64,000 nucleotides of DNA from CAVWGP01 sp963754645 (GTDB lineage: Bacteria; Pseudomonadota; Alphaproteobacteria; Bin65): assembly GCA_963754645.1 (NCBI GenBank), contig CAVWGP010000004.1, forward strand, positions 186,001-250,000, given 5' to 3'. This document shows positions 46,704 to 56,812 of this stretch, piece after piece. A program made the translations under genes and the position numbers. The first letter of the stretch is position 1; each line of letters begins with the position of its first letter. Under the pieces are notes generated by a model. The model worked only from the letters and a program-made list of their open reading frames with translations, did not search any database and was not told the DNA's origin.

Positions 46704-47579
46704 ATGGCGCGCCAATCGCCGCCGCCGCTCTGGCCGCCGAAAGCGCCGGGCTTCGCCGTGCCCAAGGGCGCGTGGGACTGCCATTTTCACATCTTCAGCC
46801 CGATCGATCGCGCCGCGCTGGTGCCGGCGCGGGTCTACGATCCGCCGGAAGCGTCGCTCGCCGATGTCGCGCGCCTGCATGACCGGCTGGGGCTGGCGCG
46901 CGGCGTCATCGTGCAGGGCGCGGTTTATGGCACCGACAATGGCGTGCTGCTCGCCGCATTGCGCGCCGGCCAGGGCCGCTATCGCGGCATTGCCGTGGTC
47001 GGCCCCGACGTGACGGATCGCGCGCTCGACGAGCTGGCCGAGGCCGGCGTGCGCGGTCTGCGCGTCAACGTGCTCTATGGCGGCGGCGTCGGCTTCAAGG
47101 TCGGGCAGGCGATCGAACCCAAGGCGCGGGCGCGCGGCCTGCACATCCAATTGCTGATCGATATTGCGAAACCGGACGTGCCCTGGGACTGGCTCGAACG
47201 CGCGAGCGTGCCGCTCGTCTTCGATCATTACGGGCATTTCGATGCGTCGCTCGGCGCTCGGTCGCCGGGCTTTCAAAAAATGCTGCGCCTCGTGCGCGAC
47301 GGCCGCGCCTGGGTCAAGATTTCCGGCCCGACGCGCATCAGCCGGCGTCCGCCGCCGCTGCACGAGGACGTGCAGCCGCTCGCCGACGCCCTCGTCGCGG
47401 CAGCACCCGACCGCCTCGTCTGGGGCACCGACTGGCCCCACGTCGCGCTCTGGGACGGCACCACGCCCGACGACGGCGACCTGCTGAACGACCTCGCGCG
47501 CTGGGTTCCGGATGAGGCGGCGCGGCGCAAGGTGTTGGTGGAGAATCCGATGCGTCTTTACGAATCAAAGGCGCAATGA
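46704..47579 (+). CDS. Amidohydrolase family 2 (LigI-like) hydrolase
   Basis: A 291-residue TIM-barrel metal-dependent hydrolase of the 2-pyrone-4,6-dicarboxylate lactonase-like group. The first metal motif is WDCHFHIF (near 28), PLVFDHYGHFD (near 175) supplies a strand-5/6 histidine, and WGTDWPHVALW (near 240) the catalytic aspartate. Its stop overlaps the start of the hyuAB fusion (ATGA at 47576-47579), so the two are translated together and probably act consecutively: a ring or amide opening here, then ATP-dependent hydrolysis. Confidence 0.87.
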   Translation: MARQSPPPLWPPKAPGFAVPKGAWDCHFHIFSPIDRAALVPARVYDPPEASLADVARLHDRLGLARGVIVQGAVYGTDNGVLLAALRAGQGRYRGIAVVGPDVTDRALDELAEAGVRGLRVNVLYGGGVGFKVGQAIEPKARARGLHIQLLIDIAKPDVPWDWLERASVPLVFDHYGHFDASLGARSPGFQKMLRLVRDGRAWVKISGPTRISRRPPPLHEDVQPLADALVAAAPDRLVWGTDWPHVALWDGTTPDDGDLLNDLARWVPDEAARRKVLVENPMRLYESKAQ

Positions 47580-50500
47580 CCGACGCCCGCTGGCAATTCT
47601 GGATCGATCGCGGCGGGACGTTTACCGACATCGTGGCCAAGCGGCCCGACGGCGCGCTGGTGACGCACAAGCTGCTGTCGGAAAATCCCGAGCGCTATCG
47701 CGACGCGGCGCTCGAAGGCATTCGCGCGCTGCTCGGCGTGGCGCCGGGCGCGCGCATTCCGGCGGAGCGCATCGCGGCCGTGAAGATGGGCACGACGGTC
47801 GCGACCAACGCGCTGCTGGAGCGGAAGGGCGAGCGCACGCTGCTGGTCATCACCAAGGGTTTCGCCGATCAGCTCCGCATCGCCTACCAGAACCGGCCCA
47901 AGCTGTTCGTGCGCCAGATCGTGCTGCCCGAGCTGCTGTATGAGCGCGTCGTCGAAGTCGCCGAGCGCGTGACGGCGCAGGGCGAAGTATTGACGCCGGC
48001 TCGATCTCGGCCGCCGCGCGGCGCGACCTCGAAGCGGCTTACGGGACCGGCATCCGCGCCGTCGCCATCGTCTTCATGCATGGCTACCGCTTTCCGGCGC
48101 ATGAGAAAGCCGTCGCCGAGCTGTGCCGCGAGATCGGCTTCACGCAGATCTCGGTCTCGCACCAGGTGAGCCCGCTGATGAAGCTGGTCGGGCGCGGCGA
48201 TACCACCGTTGTCGATGCCTATCTCTCGCCGATCCTGCGCCGCTATGTCGATCAAGTTGCCGCCGAGCTGGGCGAAGCGCGGCTCATGTTCATGCAGTCG
48301 AATGGCGGCCTCACCGATGCGCGGCGCTTCCAGGGCAAGGACTCGATCCTGTCCGGCCCGGCGGGCGGCATCGTCGGCGCGGTGCGCACCGCCGAGATGG
48401 CCGGCTTCGGCAAGATCATCGGCTTCGACATGGGCGGCACCTCGACCGACGTCTCGCACTATGCCGGCGAGCTTCGAGCGCGCCTTCGAAACCCTGGTCG
48501 CCGGCGTGCGCATGCGCGCGCCGATGATGCAGATCCACACGGTGGCGGCGGGCGGCGGCTCGATCCTGCATTTCGACGGCGCGCGCTTTCGCGTCGGGCC
48601 GGATTCGGCCGGCGCCAATCCCGGCCCGGCCTGCTACCGGCGCGGCGGGCCGCTGACGGTGACCGACGCCAATCTCATGCTCGGCAAGATCCAGCCGCGT
48701 TTTTTCCCGAAATTGTTCGGGCCGAAAGGCGACGCGGCGCTCGATGGCGAGATCGTGCGCGGCAAATTCGCGGCACTCGCCGGCGAGATCGCGGCCGCAG
48801 ACCGGCCATCGCCGTTCGCCGGTCGAAGTCGCCGAGGGCTTCATCCGCATCGCGGTCGAGAACATGGCGAACGCGATCAAGGAAATCTCGATCCAGCGCG
48901 GCTACGACGTGACCGGCTACACGCTGCAATGTTTCGGCGGCGCCGGCGGCCAGCATGCCTGCCTCGTCGCCGACGCGCTCGGCATGACGCGCATCTACAT
49001 CCATCCCTTCGCCGGCGTGCTCTCGGCCTATGGCATGGGCCTCGCCGATGTGCGCGCGCTGCGCGAACGGGCGATCGAAGTCGCGCCTCGACGACGCGGC
49101 GTTGCCGGCCATCGCCGAAACGCTCGCGAGCTTGGCGGACGACGCAACGGCCGAGCTTGCCGCCCAGGGCATCGCACCGGCCGCGATCGAGATCATCCGC
49201 CGCGTCCATGTGAAGGTCGAGGGCACGGACACGGCGCTCGTCGTCGAGCACGGCACGCTGGCCGAGATCGCCGAGCGTTTCGCCGCCGCGCACCGGCAGC
49301 GCTACGGTTTCGACGTGCCCGACAAAGCCAAGATCGTCGAAGCCGCCTCGGTCGAAGCGGTCGGGCACACCGAGAAAGCCGGCGATGCCGAGCTTGCGGT
49401 CGAACCGGGCGGTGCGCCGCCGGCAGGTGCTCGATCGCGTCGCCATGCACACGGCCGGGCACGACACGCAGGCGCCCGTGTTCGAGCGCGAGCGACCTCG
49501 CGCCGGGCGCCGCCATCGACGGTCCGGCGATCCTGATCGAAGCCAATGCCACGACCGTCGTCGAGCCGGGCTGGCGCGCGACGGTGACGGAACGCCGGCA
49601 TCTCGTGCTGACCCGCGTCGTGGCGCTCGATCGCGGCAAGGCGATCGGGACCGCAGGTCGATCCCGTCATGCTCGAAGTGTTCAACAATCTCTTCATGAG
49701 CATCGCCGAGCAGATGGGCTCGGTGCTGGAGAACACGTCCTATTCGGTCAACATGAAGGAGCGGCTCGATTTCTCCTGCGCCCTGTTCGGGCCGCGGCGG
49801 CGACCTCATCGCCAACGCGCCGCACATGCCGGTGCATCTCGGCTCGATGGGCGAGAGCGTCAAGGCGGTGATTCGCGAACGCGAGGGCAAATCGGCGCCC
49901 GGCGACGTGTTCGTGCTCAACGCGCCCTACAATGGCGGCACGCATCTGCCCGATGTCACGGTCATCACGCCGGTGTTCGACGAGGCCGGAGCGGCCAGAT
50001 CCTGTTCTATGTCGGCGCGCGCGGCCATCATGCCGATATCGGCGGCATCACGCCGGGCTCGATGCCGCCCGAATTCGACGACGGTCGAGGAAGAGGGCGT
50101 GCTGTTCGACAATGTCCTGCTCGTCGAGCGCGGCCGGTTCCGCGAGGCCGAGGCGCTCGCCATCCTCAATTCGGGCCGCTATCCGGTGCGCAATCCGCGT
50201 GCAGAACATCGCCGATCTGAAGGCCCAGATCGCGGCCTGCGCGAAGGGCGTGGCCGGAGCTGCGCCGCATGGTGGCGCAGTTCGGCCTCGATGTCGTGCA
50301 CGCCTACATGAGGCACGTGCAGGACAACGCCGAGGAACAAGTGCGCCGCGTGCTCGGCGTGCTTGAAGGACGGCGAATTCGCCTATGAGATCCGCTCGAC
50401 AGCGGCGGAACGATCAAGGTCCGGATCGCGATCGACCGGCAAAGCCGCGCCGCGCGCCATCGATTTCACCGGCACCTCGCCGCAGCTGCCGACCAATTTC

Positions 50501-51220
50501 AACGCGCCCTCGGCGGTGTGCCGCGCCGCCGTGCTCTACGTCTTCCGCACGCTGGTCGACGACGAAATCCCGATGAACGAAGGCGTGCCTGAAGCCGCTC
50601 GACATCGTCATTCCCGAGGGCAGCATGCTGCGGCCGCGCTATCCCGCCGCCGTCGTCGCCGGCAACGTCGAAACCAGCCAGATCGTCACCGACACGCTCT
50701 ACGGCGCGCTCGGCGTCCAGGCGGCGGGGCAGGGGACGATGAACAACTTCACCTTCGGCAACGCGCGCTACCAATATTACGAAACCGTCGGCCGGCGGCT
50801 CGGGCGCCGGGACCGGGCTATCGACGGCACGTCGTGCGTGCAGATCCACATGACCAATTCGCGCCTGACCGATCCCGAAGTGCTGGAATGGCGGTTTCCC
50901 GTGCTGCTCGAGGACTTCCGCATCCGGCGCGGCTCGGGCGGCGCCGGGCGCTGGCGCGGCGGCGACGGCGCGGTGCGCCGCATCCGCTTCCTGGCGCCGA
51001 TGACGGTCGCCATCCTGTCGTCGCGCCGCGTCTACGCGCCCTTCGGCATGGCGGGCGGCGGCGCCGGTGATGCGCGGCCGCAACTGGGTCGCAGCGCACC
51101 GACGGCACGATCGTGCCGATGACGGGCACCGACAAGTGCGAGGTCAAGGCCGGCGACGTTTTCGTCGTCGAAACGCCGGGCGGCGGCGGTTACGGCAGTG
51201 CGGGCGAAACCGCCGAATAG
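47576..51220 (+). CDS. Fused HyuA-HyuB hydantoinase/5-oxoprolinase, many frameshifts
   Basis: ATP-dependent amide-ring hydrolase with HyuA and HyuB domains in one chain of about 1200 residues, as in 5-oxoprolinase. HyuA shows WIDRGGTFTDIVAKRPDG, VKMGTTVATNALLERKG and IIGFDMGGTSTDVSHYAGE; HyuB starts at VDPVMLEVFNNLFMSIAEQMG and shows FVLNAPYNGGTHLPDVT, HMTNSRLTDPEVLEWRFPVL and VVETPGGGGYG. No stop separates the halves. To read it, one base must be removed near each of about 24 sites, including 47999, 48006, 48472, 48821, 49087, 49408, 49493, 49653, 49795, 50198, 50257, 50365, 50591, 51069 and 51093; every event is an insertion. Repaired, no conserved block is missing. It is coupled to the amidohydrolase gene. 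Substrate unknown: 5-oxoproline, hydantoin or a related cyclic amide. Confidence 0.85.
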
Positions 51221-51293
51221 CGCCGCCCGCGCGTTTACCGGGTGTTTAGGACAATGGGCTTATCGTGGTCGATCCCTGGCTCGGTGCCGTTCC

Positions 51294-51980
51294 ATGTCGC
51301 ATGTTCGATTGACGATTGCGGGTTGCCTTGTGGCCGCCGCCGCCATGGCGATGCCGGCGCGCGCGCAATCCGACAGCGAGCGCTGGCTCGCCGGCCTGAC
51401 CACGATCGCCGCCGCCTGGTACGTCGACAATTCCTGCAAAATTCTCGATACGGCGGGGCGGCGCGCTCTCGAATGGCACGCGGTGCTGATCAACGAAGCG
51501 CTCCTGGCGCGCCGCGTCGAGCCCGATCGGCTGAACGCCGTCGCGCGCAACGCCACCGCCGCGCCGCGCATGGCGGATTTCGCCGCCTGCGGAAGTCCGA
51601 GCCGCAAGCTGGTCGAGGGCGCCGTCGCGCTGGCGCCGAGTTTGCTCAAGGAAGTCGCGAACAAGGTCTACGATCCCAAAACCTCCTATCGCGACTACGC
51701 GCTCGCCCGTTTGGCGAAAATCACCGCCGCGATCCGCATGGCCGAGCGCTGCAAATACATGACGAAGGAAATCGCCGAGGACGTGAAGCGCGTTCAGACG
51801 CGCGTCACCACCGGCATGGTCGATAGCTACGGCGGCGGCGCGCTCTACAACTCGCTGCGCCGCGGCTATTTCGACGAGGGCGGCGATCACTTCGCCTGCA
51901 GCGATGCGGCCCAGCAAATCTATCTGCGCGCCCTCGCCGATTTGCGCGAACTGGAAGCGGAGTTTGCAGCCAAGCCATAG
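51294..51980 (+). CDS. Secreted four-cysteine protein, paralogue 1
   Basis: A 228-residue exported protein with a signal peptide ending MPARAQ. The mature part has four cysteines in two similar halves: WYVDNSCKI with AACGSPS, and AERCKYM with FACSDAA. I know no family. The gene 103 bp downstream encodes a similar protein with the same cysteine layout, so the two are tandem paralogues. Helical, charged and probably periplasmic. Confidence 0.65.
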   Translation: MSHVRLTIAGCLVAAAAMAMPARAQSDSERWLAGLTTIAAAWYVDNSCKILDTAGRRALEWHAVLINEALLARRVEPDRLNAVARNATAAPRMADFAACGSPSRKLVEGAVALAPSLLKEVANKVYDPKTSYRDYALARLAKITAAIRMAERCKYMTKEIAEDVKRVQTRVTTGMVDSYGGGALYNSLRRGYFDEGGDHFACSDAAQQIYLRALADLRELEAEFAAKP

Positions 51981-52083
51981 GCCGGCTTTCCGCCCGGCTT
52001 GGTTAACGGCCGCAAAGCCTTTGTTTACGCCCGCGTGCCATCCTGCGCGGGAATTTCGCGAAATCGGGAACCGGTGGGCGGCA

Positions 52084-52833
52084 ATGCGGCGTCGATTGAA
52101 AGTGTTTTCGTGCATCGCGGCCGCGGCAATGCTTGCGGCCGTTTCCGCGCACGCGGCGCCGCCGCGCGATCCGGAATTGTCCGCCGCCATGGCGGACGTG
52201 ATTCGCGGCTTTTACATGAATTGGTCGTGCGAGGTGGCGGGGCCGCGCCGGAGCCGCGAGCTCATCTTTCTCTATACGCAACTCTATCCGGCCGCATTGA
52301 AGATGACGAACGACCGCGAAAAGCTCATCGGGGTCAGAAAGGCCGCGCAGGCGGCGGCGGCCCGGACAAAGGCGCTCGGCGACTGCGAGAAGGTGGGCTT
52401 GGCGGCGATTGCCGAAGGCTTGAAGCAGGCGCGCGCACTCGCGTTCGCCGGGATCGGAACGCCCTATCTCAGCGAGCGGTCCGACCTGGACTTCCTGGCC
52501 GCGCGCTATGTTCTCGTGTTCATCGGCCTTTATATCGACAAGAACTGCCAGGTTCAGCCGGCGGAATTGCGCCGGCTCACGACCGAGCGCTTTGCGCGCA
52601 TCGATCGGCAGATGCGCGCCGAATTCCGGGCGGACCAGATCGAAGCCCTGCTCACGGCGTTGCGGCGCAGCCCAGCCTATCTCGAGCGCTTCAATTGTTC
52701 GCCGCGCAACCGGGACCAGATCGCGCTGCTGCCGTCCTGGCTGAACGCCATGGAGCGCTACATCGGCATCCGGGCCTTCGACGATCTCGCTCCGCCGCAG
52801 CCACTCGACAAATCGGGAATCACCCGCTTCTAG
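52084..52833 (+). CDS. Secreted four-cysteine protein, paralogue 2
   Basis: A 249-residue exported protein (signal peptide ending VSAHAAP). Its two halves each contain an aromatic-x-x-x-x-C motif followed by a second Cys: FYMNWSCEV with GDCEKVG, and LYIDKNCQV with FNCSPRN. This repeats the layout of the protein encoded at 51294 (WYVDNSCKI). The halves are about 150 residues apart, so an internal duplication as well as the gene duplication is likely. Function unknown. Confidence 0.65.
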   Translation: MRRRLKVFSCIAAAAMLAAVSAHAAPPRDPELSAAMADVIRGFYMNWSCEVAGPRRSRELIFLYTQLYPAALKMTNDREKLIGVRKAAQAAAARTKALGDCEKVGLAAIAEGLKQARALAFAGIGTPYLSERSDLDFLAARYVLVFIGLYIDKNCQVQPAELRRLTTERFARIDRQMRAEFRADQIEALLTALRRSPAYLERFNCSPRNRDQIALLPSWLNAMERYIGIRAFDDLAPPQPLDKSGITRF

Positions 52834-52916
52834 GCATTCCCGCGGCCGGCCGAACGATTGCCCGTGTCATGCCTATTCGCTAGTGTCCGGCGGCCATTGA
52901 CGAGGAGCGGCTACCG

Positions 52917-54341
52917 ATGCTCGATACCGTCGCGAAAAATTTCGCCAAGTTGCGCTCGGCGGCGGCGTTCTGGTCGCTGCGCTATTCCGAGGAAATTTCC
53001 GAATCGCTGTGCGTGCGCGAGGATGTGCCGCTGCCGCCGTCGCGCTCGGTCGATCGCGGCGCGATGCTGACGGCGGTCGTGCAGGGCGGCTACGGTTATG
53101 CGGCGACGAGCGATCTGTCCGTCGCCGGGCTGCAGCGCGCCTTGGATCAAGCGACGAGCTGGGCGATGGCGGCGCGCGGCAAATCCGTGGTCGACATCGA
53201 TCCGCGCAAGTTCGGCGCGCCGCGCGGCGCGCGCACGCTGCCGGCGGTGAGCGCGCCGAATTGGTCGCGGCGCGAGCTTTACGACCTGCTCGCCGCCGAA
53301 TGCCGCGGCGCCGCGGTCGATGCGCGCATCGTCGATCGCGCCGCCAGCATCGAGACCGTCGCCGCCGAGCATCTCTACCTCACCAACGCCGGCGGCGAGG
53401 TGCGCCAGAGTTTCCGCTTCATCCTGCCGGATTGCAGCGCCACGGCGAATGAGGGCGGCGAAACGCAGTCGCGCAGCTTCAGCCTGCTGCAGCAAGGCGG
53501 CTTCGAGCGCTTGGCGAATTCCGGGTTTTTCGGCGCCGGCAAGCGCGTGGCGGACGAGGCCTTGCGGCTTCTCGCGGCGCCGAATTGCCCGTCGGGCACG
53601 ATGGACCTGCTGCTGATGCCCGATCAAATGATGCTGCAGATCCACGAATCGATCGGCCACCCGCTGGAGCTCGATCGCATCCTCGGCGACGAGCGCAATT
53701 ACGCGGGAACGAGCTTCGTGACGCCCGACATGTTCGGCACCTACCGCTACGGCTCGGACCTGCTCAATGTCAGCTACGATCCGACCCTGCCCGAGGAACT
53801 CGCATCCTATTCCTTCGACGACGACGGAACGCCGGCCGAGAAGACGCACCTGATCCGCGGCGGCATCCTCGAGCGGCCGCTGGGCGGCCGTTTGTCGCAA
53901 TTGCGCGCCGGCCTTGCCGGCGTCGCCAATGCGCGCGCCGCGAGCTGGAACCGGCCGCCGATCGACCGGATGGCGAACTTGAACATCGAGCCGGGCGCCA
54001 GCGCGCTCGCCGACATGATCGCCGGCATCGAGCGCGGCATCCTGATGCGGACCAACGCGTCGTGGTCGATCGACGATTCGCGCAACAAGTTCCAATTCGG
54101 CTGCGAGTGGGGCGAGATCGTCGAGAACGGCCAACTGAAGGGCGTCGTCAAGAATCCGAACTATCGCGGCATTTCGGCCACGTTCTGGCGCAACCTCGCC
54201 AAGGTCGGCGAGGCCGCAACGGTCGAGGTGACCGGGACCGCCTATTGCGGCAAGGGCCAGCCCAACCAGGCGATCCGCGTCGGCCACGCTTCGCCGGCTT
54301 GCCTGTTCTCCGGCGTCGATGTCTTCGGCGGCGACGGCTGA
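52917..54341 (+). CDS. tldD: TldD-family metalloprotease
   Basis: A 474-residue TldD/U62 protein. The HExxxH zinc motif is present as HESIGHPLELDR (near 244), which marks the catalytic TldD subunit, as opposed to TldE/PmbA. The TldD-TldE heterodimer unfolds and cuts short modified peptides such as microcin B17 precursors and CcdA antitoxin. The N-terminal half has the family's QGGYGYAATSD, and the C-terminal NPNYRGISATFWRNL is conserved. The partner gene follows 6 bp later. Confidence 0.92.
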   Translation: MLDTVAKNFAKLRSAAAFWSLRYSEEISESLCVREDVPLPPSRSVDRGAMLTAVVQGGYGYAATSDLSVAGLQRALDQATSWAMAARGKSVVDIDPRKFGAPRGARTLPAVSAPNWSRRELYDLLAAECRGAAVDARIVDRAASIETVAAEHLYLTNAGGEVRQSFRFILPDCSATANEGGETQSRSFSLLQQGGFERLANSGFFGAGKRVADEALRLLAAPNCPSGTMDLLLMPDQMMLQIHESIGHPLELDRILGDERNYAGTSFVTPDMFGTYRYGSDLLNVSYDPTLPEELASYSFDDDGTPAEKTHLIRGGILERPLGGRLSQLRAGLAGVANARAASWNRPPIDRMANLNIEPGASALADMIAGIERGILMRTNASWSIDDSRNKFQFGCEWGEIVENGQLKGVVKNPNYRGISATFWRNLAKVGEAATVEVTGTAYCGKGQPNQAIRVGHASPACLFSGVDVFGGDG

Positions 54342-54347
54342 CGCGCC

Positions 54348-55664
54348 GTGCAAGCGCCGTTCTACGAATTGGCCGACGGCCTCGTCCGCGACCTCAAGGG
54401 CGACGAGGTGCTGACCTGCTGGTTTTCGGGCGAACGCTCGTCGTTCGTATCGTTCAACCACGGCAAGATGCGCCAGCCCGGCAGCGTCGAGCAGCGCTAT
54501 CTTTCGCTGCGCCTCATCGGCGGCGGCAGGCAGGCGCAAAGCGCCATCACGCTGACGGGCGACGCCGGCGATCTCGCGCTGGCCCGGCACGCGCTCGGCG
54601 AATTGCGTGCGGTCATTGCCGATCTGCCGCCCGATCCGCATTTGCTCTATTCCACCGAGGTCAAATCGACCGAGCATCGCGGCGCCGGCAGCTTGGCCGC
54701 GCCGGAGGAGGCCGCCGCCGAGATCGTGGCGGGCGCCGCGGGGCTCGATTTCGTCGGCCTCTATGCCGCGGGCGGGGTCTGCAACGGTTTCGCCAATTCG
54801 CTCGGGCAGCGCAACTGGCACGAGGGCGCCAGCTTCCATCTCGATTGGAGCCTTTATGCCCGGGCGGACAAGGCGGTGAAATCGTCCTATGCGGGCATGG
54901 AATGGCGGGCCGCGGAGTTCGCCGCTCGGCTGGAAAAGGCACAATCGGAATTGGCGCTCATCGAACGCGCGCCGCGCGAGATCGCGCCCGGCGAGTATCG
55001 CGTCTATCTCGCGCCGCAAGCGCTCGAGGAAATTATCGGCATGCTCAGTTGGGGCGGCTTCTCCGGCAAGGCGCGCGCGACCAAGCGCAGCCCGCTGCTG
55101 CGCATGGAACAGGGCACGGCGCTCAGCCCGGCGGTGACGCTGACCGAAAATATCGCGGACGGTTTGGCGCCCGGGTTCCAATTCGACGGCTATCTCAAGC
55201 CGCCGTCCGTCACGCTCATCGCCGCCGGCCGGCTCGGCGACGCGCTGGTTTCGCCGCGCACGGCGAAGGAATACGGTCTCGCGACCAACGGCGCCTCGGG
55301 CCACGAAGGCCCGCTCGCGCTCGACATGGCCGCTGGCGATCTCGCCGCCGCCGACGTGCTCGACCGGCTCGGCACCGGGCTTTACATCAACAACCTATGG
55401 TATTTGAACTTCTCGGACCGTCCGGCCTGCCGCCTTACGGGCATGACGCGCTTCGCCACGTTCTGGGTCGAGGACGGCCGGATCGCGGCGCCGATCAACG
55501 TCATGCGATTCGACGACAGCGTTTACCGCATGCTGGGCGAGAATTTGCTGGCGCTGACCCGCGAGCGCGAGCTGCGCATCGACGACGGCACCTATTCGCA
55601 GCGCTCGACCGGCAGCGCCCGCCTGCCGGGCGCGCTCATCGACGGCATGCGGTTCACGCTGTAA
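54348..55664 (+). CDS. pmbA: TldE/PmbA-family subunit
   Basis: A 438-residue partner of TldD, starting at GTG 54348. It lacks the HExxxH motif, having EEIIGMLSWGGFSGKA at the equivalent place, and it shows the PmbA C-terminal pattern LYINNLWYLNFSD followed by CRLTGMTR. With TldD it should form the inactive half of the proteolytic heterodimer. No RiPP precursor gene is visible nearby, so a housekeeping role is likelier than toxin maturation. Confidence 0.9.
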   Translation: MQAPFYELADGLVRDLKGDEVLTCWFSGERSSFVSFNHGKMRQPGSVEQRYLSLRLIGGGRQAQSAITLTGDAGDLALARHALGELRAVIADLPPDPHLLYSTEVKSTEHRGAGSLAAPEEAAAEIVAGAAGLDFVGLYAAGGVCNGFANSLGQRNWHEGASFHLDWSLYARADKAVKSSYAGMEWRAAEFAARLEKAQSELALIERAPREIAPGEYRVYLAPQALEEIIGMLSWGGFSGKARATKRSPLLRMEQGTALSPAVTLTENIADGLAPGFQFDGYLKPPSVTLIAAGRLGDALVSPRTAKEYGLATNGASGHEGPLALDMAAGDLAAADVLDRLGTGLYINNLWYLNFSDRPACRLTGMTRFATFWVEDGRIAAPINVMRFDDSVYRMLGENLLALTRERELRIDDGTYSQRSTGSARLPGALIDGMRFTL

Positions 55665-55705
55665 GGATAGGAAAAGGAAACTAGGAATCGGAACGGGCGC
55701 ATTGC

Positions 55706-56812
55706 ATGCCGCGTCAATCCAATGCAGTCGATTTCTGGCGCGGCTTCGCCCTGGTGACGATTTTCATCAATCACGTGCCGGGCATCTATTTCGACCAATT
55801 CACGCATCGCAACATCTCGATCTCCAACTCGGCCGATCTTTTCGTGTTCCTGGCCGGCTGGTCGCTGCGTTACATCGTCGGCCGCGCGGACCGGGCGACG
55901 CCCATGCGGCATGTCGCATTCCGGGTCATCGGGCGGGCGCTGCAAATTTATGCCGCGCAAATCGTGATTATCATGCTGGCCATCGCGATGCTGGCCGCCG
56001 CCGCAACCGCGCTCGAAAATCCGCTTCTGCTCGAATGGCACAATGCCGCGGCGGTGTTCCACGATCCGGTGTCGACGCATATCGGGCTTGCCCTGCTCAC
56101 CCACCAGCTCGGCTATTTCGATATCCTGCCGCTTTACGTCGTCCTCATGCTCGCGGCACCGGCCGTGGCACTCCTCGATCGCCGGGCGCCGCGCCTGCTG
56201 TTGCCGATTTCGCTGGCGATCTACGGCCTGGCGCTCGGATTTCACGTCACAATCCCGACCTGGCCGGTGTCCGGCCGATGGTTCTTCAATCCCTTGGCCT
56301 GGCAGTTGATTTTCGTCCTTGGCTTTGTGCTGGCGAGGGACGATGGGGTCGGTCACTGGGCCCGGCGCCGGATCGGCTGGATCAGGATCGGGTCGGTGCC
56401 GGTCGTCGTGCTGGGCGCGCTGATCATCTGGTTTGCGTGGTGGCCCGATCCCACCCGCGTGCCGCGGCCGACGCTGTTCTTCGTCGCCGACAAATCCTAT
56501 CTCACGCCGCTCCGCCTTGCCCAGTTCTTGGCCCTCATCGCGATGTTTTCCGCGGTTTTTCCCTATATCCGCCGCGCCGCGCGGCCGATCGTCAATGGCC
56601 TTAGCCTGCTCGGACGGAATTCGCTCGAAGTCTTTTGCATCGCTTCGGTCCTGAGCCTGGCCGGGCAAATTCTGCGCTTCGCCTACAAGGGGGATATCTG
56701 GGTCGATTTTTTCGTGGTACTTGTGGGTCTTCTGGTGATGATTTGCGGTGCGTGGCTGGCCGAATGGCGAGAACGGGCAAAAACTTCCGGCGCGGCGCGG
56801 GCGGCGCCATAG
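55706..56812 (+). CDS. opgC: OpgC-type acyltransferase membrane protein
   Basis: A 368-residue integral membrane protein of the OpgC (acyltransferase 3-like) family, which succinylates osmoregulated periplasmic glucans. The N-terminal block VDFWRGFALVTIFINHVPG and the following SADLFVFLAGWSLRY are diagnostic. Ten or so hydrophobic helices follow. The last 49 bp overlap an SGNH-hydrolase gene in another frame, so the two are coupled. OpgG/OpgH, which make the glucan, are not in the window. Confidence 0.9.
   Translation: MPRQSNAVDFWRGFALVTIFINHVPGIYFDQFTHRNISISNSADLFVFLAGWSLRYIVGRADRATPMRHVAFRVIGRALQIYAAQIVIIMLAIAMLAAAATALENPLLLEWHNAAAVFHDPVSTHIGLALLTHQLGYFDILPLYVVLMLAAPAVALLDRRAPRLLLPISLAIYGLALGFHVTIPTWPVSGRWFFNPLAWQLIFVLGFVLARDDGVGHWARRRIGWIRIGSVPVVVLGALIIWFAWWPDPTRVPRPTLFFVADKSYLTPLRLAQFLALIAMFSAVFPYIRRAARPIVNGLSLLGRNSLEVFCIASVLSLAGQILRFAYKGDIWVDFFVVLVGLLVMICGAWLAEWRERAKTSGAARAAP

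Noticed and set aside
47576..51220. Calling hyuAB an old pseudogene
   Set aside because: There are no in-frame stops after repair, no missing conserved blocks and only single-base insertions; decay would also leave substitutions and deletions.
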